NCBI GenBank assembly: GCA_048887165.1
Contig: JBHLJZ010000078.1
Location: 1-18,647 of the forward strand
DNA from: SOKP01 sp048887165
Lineage (GTDB): Archaea > Asgardarchaeota > Lokiarchaeia > Sigyniarchaeales > SOKP01
Direction of reading: 5' to 3'
DNA: 18,647 nucleotides
Positions within the stretch are counted from its first letter, which is position 1; every line of letters begins with the position of its first letter. Shown piece by piece: positions 8,069 to 14,904 of the stretch. Made by a program: the position numbers and the translations under genes. The notes below the pieces were generated by a model. The model did not search any database, had not been told where the DNA came from, and saw only the letters and a list, made by a program, of their open reading frames with translations.

Positions 8069-9319
8069 ATGGAAATAAATCCATTTGAAGTAGCAAAAAA
8101 ACAGATTGATATTGTTGCCAAGGAGATGGGTTTAGATAAGAATACTACGGAGTATCTTAAAAGGATAGAAAGAGCCCTAATAGTATCCATTCCAATTATA
8201 ATGGATGATGGATCACTTAAAATATTTGAAGGATATAGAGTACATCATTCAACGGTTCGAGGCCCTGGAAAAGGAGGAATACGCTTTGCTCCAAATGTAA
8301 ATTTAGATGAGGTAAAAGCGTTAGCTACATGGATGACTTGGAAAACAAGTTTGTTAAATTTACCATTAGGAGGTGCAAAAGGAGGAGTTCGGGTTGATCC
8401 CAAAAAATTGTCCAAAAAGGAATTAGAAAGGCTTACTCGAAGATATACTGCAGAAATAATTAACATTATTGGACCTGATATTGATATCCCTGCACCAGAT
8501 GTGAACACAAATGCCCAAGTAATGGCTTGGATAATGGATGTTTATTCAATGCAAAAAGGTAGATCTGTTCCTGGTGTAGTTACCGGAAAACCAATAGAAA
8601 TTGGTGGTTCTGTTGGCAGAGAACCGGCAACAGGTATGGGTTTGTATTTTGTTTTACAAGCTATGTGTGAAAAGTTAAACATGGAATTAAAAAACTTAAG
8701 TGTTGTAATTCAAGGTTTTGGCAATGTAGGAGGGACGATTGCAGAATTATTATATAATCATGGTTGCATAATTAAAGCTATTTCAGATTTTACCTCGGGA
8801 CTTTACTGCGCTGAAGGTTTGGATATTATTAAACTATTAGAATGGGTTAAAGGTGGTAATTATCTTAAAGATTATAAAGAAAAGAGTTATCAAAAAATAA
8901 CAAATGAAGAATTATTAATCCTTGAGTGCGATATTCTTATCCCGGCTGCGATTGAAAATCAAATAACCAGAGAAAATGCAAATAAAATTAATACAAAAAT
9001 TATTCTGGAAGGTGCTAATGGACCTACGACTCCAGAAGCAGATGAGATACTATACCAAAAAGGCATACATGTAGTCCCTGATATTCTTGCTAATAGTGGA
9101 GGAGTTACTGTATCTTATTTTGAGTATTTGCAAGACATCCATTCATATTTTTGGAACCTTGAACGTATAAATAAAGAACTTAAAAGGATTATATTAGACG
9201 CTTTTGAAGAAACTTATAAAATTTACACTGAACGTAATATACCATTACGTACAGCAGCCTATATTATTGCTGTTTCTAGAATCGCAAGAGCCATAGAATT
9301 AAGAGGATTTTTTCCTTAA
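8069..9319 (+). CDS. Glutamate dehydrogenase, second tandem paralogue
   Basis: Same family and exactly the same length (416 residues) as its upstream neighbour, but clearly diverged along its whole length. It keeps K68 in GPGKGGIR, K92 in MTWKTS, the catalytic K104 in PLGGAKGG, D144 in PAPDVNTN and the SYFE serine, so glutamate remains the best substrate guess. The nucleotide loop is GFGNVGG, the more usual form. The duplication is old, since the pair differ in most loops and in the C-terminal tail (RGWL versus RGFFP). It may work in the opposite direction, with the other cofactor, or as a partner subunit in a mixed hexamer; none of these can be decided here. It is convergent with the permease gene. 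Confidence 0.9.
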   Translation: MEINPFEVAKKQIDIVAKEMGLDKNTTEYLKRIERALIVSIPIIMDDGSLKIFEGYRVHHSTVRGPGKGGIRFAPNVNLDEVKALATWMTWKTSLLNLPLGGAKGGVRVDPKKLSKKELERLTRRYTAEIINIIGPDIDIPAPDVNTNAQVMAWIMDVYSMQKGRSVPGVVTGKPIEIGGSVGREPATGMGLYFVLQAMCEKLNMELKNLSVVIQGFGNVGGTIAELLYNHGCIIKAISDFTSGLYCAEGLDIIKLLEWVKGGNYLKDYKEKSYQKITNEELLILECDILIPAAIENQITRENANKINTKIILEGANGPTTPEADEILYQKGIHVVPDILANSGGVTVSYFEYLQDIHSYFWNLERINKELKRIILDAFEETYKIYTERNIPLRTAAYIIAVSRIARAIELRGFFP

Positions 9320-9328
9320 TTATGATAC

Positions 9329-9335
9329 TTTTTTT
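9329..9335 (+). terminator. T-run terminator after the second gdh
   Basis: Seven T bases start ten bases past the TAA of the second glutamate dehydrogenase, in the 17-base gap before the convergent permease gene. This fits archaeal U-run termination. Confidence 0.4.
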
Positions 9336-9336
9336 C

Positions 9337-10635
9337 TCATCCTGAGAATGGAATTAGGAAAACAAGAAATAACATAGAAAATAATAAATGAATTATAGCA
9401 AAAAGAGCGCCCATTTTTAATAACCTTTTATAATCAAGGTTTTCCACTCCATTATCTCTTGCTACTTTAAGGGTCATCATGTCACAAGCAGCTCCCTGAG
9501 GAATAAAGTTCCCTCCTAGATTAACAGCTATAATTAAAGAAAATAAGAGAGGAACAGAAGGAAAACTAAAGCTATTGATTAAAGTGCCAATTATTGACAT
9601 AAAGATTAAAGCAGTGGGAGTATTAGCTACTAATCCTGAAATGAAACTTATAATTACCAGCATCATGAATGATAATAATATAGGATTAATCAATTCAAAT
9701 GGTAAACGAGCAAAAATTTCTTCAAATCCCGCTTCAATGAGAGATCCAACAATAACATACAAAGCTATAAAGAAAAATATAATCTCCCACTCGATATCCC
9801 TTAGTAATTCGCCCATTGCTTTTTTTGTAAACCTTTTATTAACTAATACTAATAATAGCGCCGAAATTATTGCTGTTAAATATAGTAATGGTAAAATAGC
9901 GAAAAGGATTATTGTAATAATTATCGCAATGCTGTTAAAATAGAAAAATTTTTTATTTTTTATCATAATATCAGCATCTACTAACTCTAGTACAAATCTC
10001 TTCTGTTGATCTTCAATTTTTGGTTCCTTTGATAAAATAAATCTATCAATTAAAAAAACAGTTAAAAAAAGTAATAGAAAGGAAAAGATCCAATAATATT
10101 GAATAAAATATAGTGTATTCAATCCAAATTCCTGTGATATAATAATATTCTCTCCACTTGAAAAAGGAGTAATTATGGAACCAATATTTATACAAATTGT
10201 CATTCCTAATAAATAAGTACCTGCCCTAATTTTTAAGAAATAACAAAGACGGACTACAACTGGAGCTAGAATTAACACTACCACAACATCGGTAATTACA
10301 GCAGCAAGTAGGGTTGTAATTATACAAAGAAGATATAAAAACGTTCTTTGATTTCCTTTTGATAATTTAAATAATTTAACCGCTACATACTCAAGAACAT
10401 TTGAATCTTGCGCGATTTTTGTAATGATACTCATACTTAGTATTATTATTATTGCTGGCCATTCAACAAACCCAATAAATCTTTCAAAAGGAAGTCCTAA
10501 TTCTAAACCAGTAATCGTGGCTCCATAAAACATACATAATAAAGAGATAGCTACAAAATCTAAATCCTTAATTGAGTAGCTCGCAATTATGAGCGCAAAA
10601 AGAATAAATAGTAAAATTAATAATGCTATATTCAT
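9337..10635 (-). CDS. ArsB/NhaD/SLC13-type membrane permease (ion transporter superfamily)
   Basis: An integral membrane protein of 432 residues with about 10-12 hydrophobic helices. The two-fold repeat of the ion-transporter superfamily is visible: NIGSIITPFSSGENI (150-164) in the first half and NLGGNFIPQGAACDM (372-386) in the second, each being the hairpin loop that binds substrate, plus VANTPTALIFM (337-347) and the EWEIIFFFIALYVIVGSL segment (282-299). Members carry arsenite, sodium/proton exchange, or di- and tricarboxylates; the sequence does not decide among them. The neighbouring glutamate genes make an organic anion plausible, but no ars genes are nearby. The stop is TGA (9337-9339). 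A 9-bp inverted repeat lies upstream. Confidence 0.85.
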   Translation of the reverse strand: MNIALLILLFILFALIIASYSIKDLDFVAISLLCMFYGATITGLELGLPFERFIGFVEWPAIIIILSMSIITKIAQDSNVLEYVAVKLFKLSKGNQRTFLYLLCIITTLLAAVITDVVVVLILAPVVVRLCYFLKIRAGTYLLGMTICINIGSIITPFSSGENIIISQEFGLNTLYFIQYYWIFSFLLLFLTVFLIDRFILSKEPKIEDQQKRFVLELVDADIMIKNKKFFYFNSIAIIITIILFAILPLLYLTAIISALLLVLVNKRFTKKAMGELLRDIEWEIIFFFIALYVIVGSLIEAGFEEIFARLPFELINPILLSFMMLVIISFISGLVANTPTALIFMSIIGTLINSFSFPSVPLLFSLIIAVNLGGNFIPQGAACDMMTLKVARDNGVENLDYKRLLKMGALFAIIHLLFSMLFLVFLIPFSG

Positions 10636-10655
10636 AGAAAGTTAAATTAAAGATC

Positions 10656-10704
10656 ATCAGATTTTTATTAATATTTTAAATAAACCTATTTTTATAAATC
10701 TGAT
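10656..10704. repeat. 9-bp inverted repeat upstream of the permease
   Basis: ATCAGATTT (10656-10664) and AAATCTGAT (10696-10704) are exact reverse complements separated by 31 bases, in the 132-base gap upstream of the permease start. It may be an operator pair; as RNA the loop would be long. Confidence 0.3.
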
Positions 10705-10767
10705 TAAAAATTATTTTTTAAAGTTTTCTCTTATATTTAGATAAATTAAAGAAATATCAGCTATGGA

Positions 10768-11616
10768 TCATTTTAATAAAAAAAGCTTTAGGAGGAATTT
10801 AAATAAGTTTAACTCACTCAAAAGTGAAATATTTGAGATTAAATAATCAAATATATTTTCCTCAATGAAGAAATGAAGACTAGCCTGATATCCTTGTTCT
10901 CTTTTGATTAATTCAACGATTCTTCTAATTAAATTAATAATCTGTTTTTCCACAACAAGCATATCACATTTAGTAGGATCAATACTAATAATGTTTATCC
11001 CAGAATTTCTATCAAAAGAGAATTTACGTAATTCATTACTGGATATTACATAGTCATGTTTTAAATAATTTTCAAACATTTGTTCTATTTGATAATAAAT
11101 TCTCTCTTTTTTTTCGGATGATAAATGTCCTTCAATAACATTTATCAGTAAATTCAGAATTTGTTGAAATATACCCAGGATATCGAAATATTCGGCTATA
11201 GTTGATATATCTTCAGCAGTTAACCATTGAGAATAATATTCGTCGATTACATCCTTAAATGGTGTGAAAAGATCAGTATTACCCTTCCATAAATTTTTCC
11301 ATTCTTCTTTATCTCCCTTTACGTAATGCTCGATAAAAGTGTGCATTATAATGTTTAATCTTGCTTTTAACATATCAGCATGTACATTTTTTTCTGAAGC
11401 AGCTATAAACAATAAATTTAAATCTTTATCTTCTAAATATACCCATCTTAGCCCCCCCATGTCTATACTTTCAATTCCTGATTGAAATTCAAAAACAGTA
11501 AACTGATTTAATGCAGCTAACAACCCAGATACCAAATCTTCGTCTAATGGTAAATCCATATACGGTTTATACAGTAGAGTAATGCCACTCTCAGAATCTA
11601 AGATCCATATGTTCAT
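10768..11616 (-). CDS. Longin/roadblock-like domain protein, Asgard-type
   Basis: A 282-residue soluble protein. Residues 1 to about 100 look like a longin or roadblock fold: strand MNIWILDSESGITLLY, a helix with LVSGLLAALNQF, strands around ESIDMGGLRWVYLED and LNLLFIAAS, then a long helix MLKARLNIIMHTFIEHY. This order matches the longin domains of vesicle-traffic and GTPase-regulating proteins, which are abundant in Asgard archaea next to small GTPases. The rest (about 100-282) is helical and of unknown function, ending in a leucine-rich helix. No GTPase gene lies in the window. The role is inferred: a scaffold or regulator for a small GTPase. The stop is TGA (10768-10770). The fold call is by pattern, not alignment. 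Confidence 0.6.
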   Translation of the reverse strand: MNIWILDSESGITLLYKPYMDLPLDEDLVSGLLAALNQFTVFEFQSGIESIDMGGLRWVYLEDKDLNLLFIAASEKNVHADMLKARLNIIMHTFIEHYVKGDKEEWKNLWKGNTDLFTPFKDVIDEYYSQWLTAEDISTIAEYFDILGIFQQILNLLINVIEGHLSSEKKERIYYQIEQMFENYLKHDYVISSNELRKFSFDRNSGINIISIDPTKCDMLVVEKQIINLIRRIVELIKREQGYQASLHFFIEENIFDYLISNISLLSELNLFKFLLKLFLLK

Positions 11617-11704
11617 AAACTTAGCCTTATTGTCTCTTTTGCGTTTGATAATATAATTTAATTAATTAAATAAATGTCTTTGTTAAAGGAAAATCTTTAA
11701 TGAT

Positions 11705-12190
11705 TTATAAAAAATCCTTGAGATCATTTGTCTTACAATATTTTTCTAAATTTCTCAACATATCAGTTATTTTCATCTGTAAAGTTAAATCAGCAGCGCC
11801 ACCCAAAATATTAAGAAAATTACTTGTTAATACTAAACTCTCAACAAAAACACCAACTTTAGATTTATTTGGAGTAATTGATTTAACTCTTAAACGACCC
11901 TCTAGTTGTCTGACATCTTTATTATTCCTTACATTAAATTCAATTAATCTGCCTTTTTCTTCTTGTTCTCCTTTATCATTAAGCACAAATTCTCCTTCCA
12001 TCTCTATCGGAACATTTATTAAATTGATCTGATCATAAATTTTACTATATAAAACATTCGGAGCAATAAACTTGGCTTCCATTCCTTTTGTAGGTTTAAT
12101 TGCTTCCCAAAATTGTGCCTTATAGAGTGACTGAATAAGATCTTCTTTTTTACAATTATCAATTTCTAATACTTTTGAAATTTTAGTCAT
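11705..12190 (-). CDS. SRPBCC / CoxG-like ligand-binding protein
   Basis: About 161 residues from the preferred start. The order of segments fits the START/SRPBCC fold: an N-terminal strand ISKVLEID, a short helix with FWEAIKP, a series of strands including EMEGEFVLND, RLIEFNVR and EGRLRVKSI, and a long C-terminal helix GGAADLTLQMKITDMLRNLEKY. Such proteins bind hydrophobic ligands or help assemble enzymes; the ligand is unknown. An earlier in-frame ATG at 12226 would add 12 residues (MLINTKKKAGIN). I prefer 12190 because the fold starts there and GGA sits just upstream. It lies downstream of the ten-cysteine gene on the same strand. Fold confidence is moderate and function unknown. Confidence 0.6.
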   Translation of the reverse strand: MTKISKVLEIDNCKKEDLIQSLYKAQFWEAIKPTKGMEAKFIAPNVLYSKIYDQINLINVPIEMEGEFVLNDKGEQEEKGRLIEFNVRNNKDVRQLEGRLRVKSITPNKSKVGVFVESLVLTSNFLNILGGAADLTLQMKITDMLRNLEKYCKTNDLKDFL

Positions 12191-12258
12191 ATTAATTCCA
12201 GCTTTTTTTTTTGTATTAATAAGCATATATATTTTTTATTATTTAAAAAATAGAAAAG

Positions 12259-12474
12259 TTATGAGGTAATACTATTTCGAAATAACCTGCTCCCTTCAAT
12301 ATCACGTTCCTCACTACAATGAGGGCAAATCCAAGTAGTTTCATTTTTCTTTACCGAATTTAAGCATAAATCACATACTGTTATATCACAAATACAATAA
12401 TAACATTGATCTAACTTACTTTGACAATCTTTTCCACAAATATAGCAATTAGGAGGATATTTTGATTTATTCAT
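12259..12474 (-). CDS. 71-residue ten-cysteine zinc-binding protein
   Basis: A tiny protein whose cysteines pair as C10-x2-C13, C17, C24-x2-C27, C29, C34-x2-C37 and C50-x2-C53. This is enough for two zinc sites, arranged like a cross-braced (B-box or RING-like) or double zinc-ribbon fold; the final pair WICPHC is a zinc-ribbon knuckle. No signal peptide. It could be a protein- or nucleic-acid-binding adaptor, but nothing in the sequence says which. It is upstream of the SRPBCC-like gene with a short gap, so they may be co-transcribed, and divergent from a small membrane protein gene across 95 bases. Confidence 0.7.
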   Translation of the reverse strand: MNKSKYPPNCYICGKDCQSKLDQCYYCICDITVCDLCLNSVKKNETTWICPHCSEERDIEGSRLFRNSITS

Positions 12475-12569
12475 TTTAAAATTCGAATATATTTCTAATA
12501 ATCAATAATATACTTTTAATTTAAAAAATTATACCATTTATTAATTTTAACGAATTTGTTTAAGTCAAT

Positions 12570-12764
12570 ATGGATAAATTAAGATCAAGAATTCAATTAC
12601 TAAGTTTATTATCTATCTTCTTCATTTATAGTGCCATTAAAGGATTATTAAGTAATAATTCCGGAGAATTCTTTATGTGGCTACTAATTACAGTAGTTTA
12701 CATTATTTCTTTGGCTACATTATATTTTATAATTAAGAATTGGCAAAAAGAACAGAAAATCTAG
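12570..12764 (+). CDS. 64-residue two-helix membrane protein, unknown function
   Basis: A miniprotein with two hydrophobic segments, about residues 9-27 (LLSLLSIFFIYSAIKGLL) and 34-55 (FFMWLLITVVYIISLATLYF), joined by a polar turn NNSGE, with basic residues at both ends (KLRSR and KNWQKEQK). This predicts a helical hairpin with both ends inside. It ends in TAG and is convergent with the coiled-coil gene 25 bases away. I do not recognise a family, and given the size it could in principle be a chance frame, but its clean two-helix pattern argues for a real gene. Confidence 0.55.
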   Translation: MDKLRSRIQLLSLLSIFFIYSAIKGLLSNNSGEFFMWLLITVVYIISLATLYFIIKNWQKEQKI

Positions 12765-12789
12765 CCCTTGAAATATTCAGACCTTAACC

Positions 12790-13056
12790 CTACTTTCTTT
12801 TCTTAAAAAAATCTGAGATCATACCATCAATTCCAAGACTTTTTAAAATTGTGTCTTTAACATTCATTTGGATTGTCATATCACTCATTTGTTTTAAAAC
12901 ATTTTCTAAAGTCTTTGAAAAAGTTTCATTCATTTCCTTAATTGTATCAGAGGTCATTTTCAATGATTCTCTTATTGCTATACTAGTTTCATGAATTTCA
13001 GTAGTCATTTTTTCCATACTTTTTCTCATTTCAGAAAGTTCTTTTTTTATACCCAT
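12790..13056 (-). CDS. 88-residue coiled-coil protein, unknown function
   Basis: Nearly the whole chain (about 1-70) is a charged heptad-like helix with a high Met, Thr, Lys and Glu content (KELSEMRKSMEKMTTEIHET and onward), ending in a short hydrophobic patch SLGIDGMISDFF and a basic tail KKRK. It would form a cytoplasmic parallel or antiparallel coiled coil. The start is well supported by a strong ribosome-binding site. It is divergent from the TGA-containing small frame, sharing a 121-base intergenic region, and convergent with the two-helix membrane protein. The function is unknown; the pattern resembles small structural or granule-associated coiled coils only in general. Confidence 0.65.
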   Translation of the reverse strand: MGIKKELSEMRKSMEKMTTEIHETSIAIRESLKMTSDTIKEMNETFSKTLENVLKQMSDMTIQMNVKDTILKSLGIDGMISDFFKKRK

Positions 13057-13060
13057 TAAC

Positions 13061-13072
13061 TTTCCTTCTCCT
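13061..13072 (-). promoter_or_regulatory. Strong Shine-Dalgarno site of the coiled-coil gene
   Basis: Read on the minus strand the leader is AGGAGAAGGAAAGTTA directly before the ATG, the best ribosome-binding site in the window. It supports this small frame as a real gene and fixes its start. Confidence 0.6.
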
Positions 13073-13177
13073 GTTGATTTATTGATTTTAATTATTTTTT
13101 GAATAAGTTTTGAATTATTTAATATAATAAATAATCTTTTAAGATTTATATTGTATATTTTATATAAGTTAAATTAC

Positions 13178-13339
13178 ATGAATTTAAGTAAAATGTCTGA
13201 ATGGAAAAACAGAATTGAAAATTTTGAAACAGAAGATAACTTCTGTACTGGATGAGGAATTATTGATGGTATTCTCGAATCCTTTAGATATTTAAAAAAG
13301 AAGCGTAAAAAAAAAAATAATAAAAATCTCAAGGATTAA
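13178..13339 (+). CDS. Candidate small gene with an in-frame TGA (possible selenoprotein, or pseudogene)
   Basis: From ATG at 13178 a frame reads MNLSKMSEWKNRIENFE..., reaches C23-T-G and then TGA at 13253-13255, and continues in the same frame as GIIDGILESFRYLKKK with a lysine/asparagine-rich tail to TAA at 13337-13339. If TGA is read as selenocysteine the product has about 53 residues with a C-x-x-U redox-like motif followed by Gly. Lokiarchaeota are known to encode selenoproteins. The base composition here is richer in G and C than the flanks, and a T-run follows a structured 3' region, which suggests a transcribed unit. A TATA-like TTTATATT (about 13145-13152) sits about 30 bases upstream of the ATG. 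Against it: the frame is short, its tail is low-complexity, and no canonical SECIS element is recognisable. It could equally be a gene broken by one base change (TGG, TGC or TGT to TGA) or a chance frame. Confidence 0.35.
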
Positions 13340-13365
13340 ATCATTAAATTCTAGGATTTAATCTT
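13332..13365 (+). repeat. Hairpin overlapping the stop codon of the TGA-containing frame
   Basis: GATTAAATC (13334-13342) and GATTTAATC (13355-13363) are exact reverse complements with a 12-base loop; one G-T and one A-T pair extend the stem to 11. The left arm includes the TAA. It competes with the outer stem of the next hairpin (13354-13401). Confidence 0.45.
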
Positions 13366-13409
13366 AACGGTTCTGCTCGAACCAGAGAAAAATTCTAATC
13401 CCTTTTTTT
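13354..13409 (+). terminator. Structured 3' region with T-run (terminator-like, possible SECIS position)
   Basis: An outer stem GGATT (13354-13358)/AATCC (13397-13401) encloses an inner stem GGTTC (13369-13373)/GAACC (13379-13383) with loop TGCTC. TCTT (13362-13365) can pair with GAGA (13385-13388), leaving an asymmetric AAC/A internal loop beneath the inner stem. Seven T bases follow (13403-13409). It looks like a plus-strand terminator. The 3:1 internal loop recalls archaeal SECIS layout, but the expected GAA/A bases and the kink-turn UGA/GA are absent. Confidence 0.4.
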
Positions 13410-13426
13410 ATTATCTCAACACAATA

Positions 13427-14797
13427 TTATGAATAAGGTTTATTAGGGCCTTCTCCTACTTTTCTATATATAAATCCTTTCTCTTCGACGACTTTTTTAT
13501 CAAATATATTTCTTCCATCAATAATAATGGGAGTTCTCACGTTCTTTTTTAACTGATCAAGATCAATCTTATAATAATCTGTGTGATTTGTAGCAAATAT
13601 AAGAACGTCGGCTCCTTTAACTGCTTTTTCAAAATTTGAAGTTAATTCTACTAAATGGAAGTCTCTTTCTTTCACGTAAGGATCATGAGCTATGTAGGTG
13701 ATATTATGAGAGTGATATCTTTTTGTAAGGATATTTAAGATGTTTTCAGAAGGTGTATTTCGTGTATCATCTGTATCTGCTTTATAAGAAACGCCCATCA
13801 GAGCAATCTTTAAATTATCTACCAATTTATGAAGGTCTCTAAAAACTTCTTCCATTAATTCTACCATATGCTTTGGCATAAAGTCGTTTAAAGTTCTAGA
13901 ATAAGGTACAAGCTTGATCTTTTCTTCATTTTTTTTATCAGTCCATTTTTCATAGCCATTTAAAAGAAGCCATGGATCTTTTGTTAAACAATGACCTCCA
14001 ACACCAGAACCAGGATAATGCATCATTCTATCATGTCTATAGTTTATTAATTTGATAATCTCGAATATGTTTCTATTAAAATCTTCACACAATAGAGCCA
14101 TTTCATTTGCAAAAGCGATATTTACATCTCTATATGCATTTTCAATACATTTTGTTAGTTCAGCTGTGAGGGTATCTGTAATTTGTAATTCTTTTTTCAC
14201 CACTTTTCCATATAAGAATTTTGCTTTTTCATTTGCTTCATAACAACCCCCTCCAATAACACGAGGAAAGTTAATAATATATTCTAATAGTTTTCCTGGC
14301 ATGACACGTTCAAAAGAAAATACTAAATAGAAATCTTTACCTCTTTCTAATCCACTTCCTTCCTCTAAAATAGGTTGAACTTTGTTATCTGTTGTTCCAG
14401 GGGCAACAGTCGATTCAATGATTACTGTAACTCCTTTTTTCATATGTTTCGATATATTTTGAGAAACCTCTATTAATGATTCATACCTTGGAATTTTGCT
14501 TTCTAATTCTACAGGAGTTTGAACATCAATTAATATATAATCTGCATTATCGCATACATCATAGCTATCAGTAACTTGAAATTTTTTATTTTTAACAACT
14601 CTCGCTATTAACTCATCTAAACCAGGTTCAACTCCTTCAAACGGACTTTTTCCATTATTAAGCCAATCAATTTTCCAACCTGACCTTTTTGATCGTCTTT
14701 GGATACCTGTTACATAAAAGTCATCAACATCGGCCAATAATGCTGCCATGGGAATCCCTACATATCCCATTCCAATAACTACTATATTTATATTCAT
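13427..14797 (-). CDS. wecC: UDP-N-acetyl-mannosamine / UDP-glucose-type 6-dehydrogenase
   Basis: A 456-residue enzyme of the UDP-glucose/GDP-mannose dehydrogenase family. It oxidises the C6 hydroxyl of a nucleotide sugar to a carboxylate in two NAD-dependent steps, giving uronic acids for cell-surface glycans. Visible are the N-terminal Rossmann GMGYVG (9-14), ESTVAPGTT (128-136), ERVMPGK with E163 (163-169), K216 and N220 of the central helix, and the catalytic C270 in GSGVGGHCLTKDP. ERVMPG followed by NFPRVIGG favours the UDP-ManNAc or UDP-GlcNAc subgroup over UDP-glucose, a moderate inference, so the symbol is tentative. Downstream of the acyltransferase gene on the same strand (107-base gap), fitting a glycan role. 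Confidence 0.88.
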   Translation of the reverse strand: MNINIVVIGMGYVGIPMAALLADVDDFYVTGIQRRSKRSGWKIDWLNNGKSPFEGVEPGLDELIARVVKNKKFQVTDSYDVCDNADYILIDVQTPVELESKIPRYESLIEVSQNISKHMKKGVTVIIESTVAPGTTDNKVQPILEEGSGLERGKDFYLVFSFERVMPGKLLEYIINFPRVIGGGCYEANEKAKFLYGKVVKKELQITDTLTAELTKCIENAYRDVNIAFANEMALLCEDFNRNIFEIIKLINYRHDRMMHYPGSGVGGHCLTKDPWLLLNGYEKWTDKKNEEKIKLVPYSRTLNDFMPKHMVELMEEVFRDLHKLVDNLKIALMGVSYKADTDDTRNTPSENILNILTKRYHSHNITYIAHDPYVKERDFHLVELTSNFEKAVKGADVLIFATNHTDYYKIDLDQLKKNVRTPIIIDGRNIFDKKVVEEKGFIYRKVGEGPNKPYS

Positions 14798-14904
14798 TTT
14801 ATTACCAAACTAAATTTATTAGAATTTTTAGAACTTATTATCATCTTTAATTATTCATTATTGAAAAAATTTTATTCTAAACAAAGGGAAAAAATTAATC
14901 TAAG

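Noticed and set aside
9575..9943. 122-codon plus-strand frame inside the permease gene
   Set aside because: It is the complement of hydrophobic permease codons; the minus-strand frame has family motifs and the plus one has none.
10711..10770. Reading frame continuing about 18 codons past the TGA of the longin-like gene
   Set aside because: An open run of this length is expected fairly often by chance, the residues after TGA show no motif and no Cys precedes the TGA, so TGA is taken as the normal stop.
11700..12032. 110-codon plus-strand frame opposite the SRPBCC-like gene
   Set aside because: It is rich in Ser and Leu as expected for an antisense shadow and has no ribosome-binding site or motif.
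13253..13255. TGA read as tryptophan throughout this genome
   Set aside because: Several clear genes here end in TGA at the expected C-terminus (for example 1157-1159, 2839-2841 and 9337-9339), so general reassignment is not supported.
13369..13383. GGTTC-TGCTC-GAACC resembles a tRNA T-arm
   Set aside because: On neither strand does a seven-base T-loop sit between five-base stems, and no acceptor, D or anticodon arm is found nearby. It is part of a 3' hairpin.
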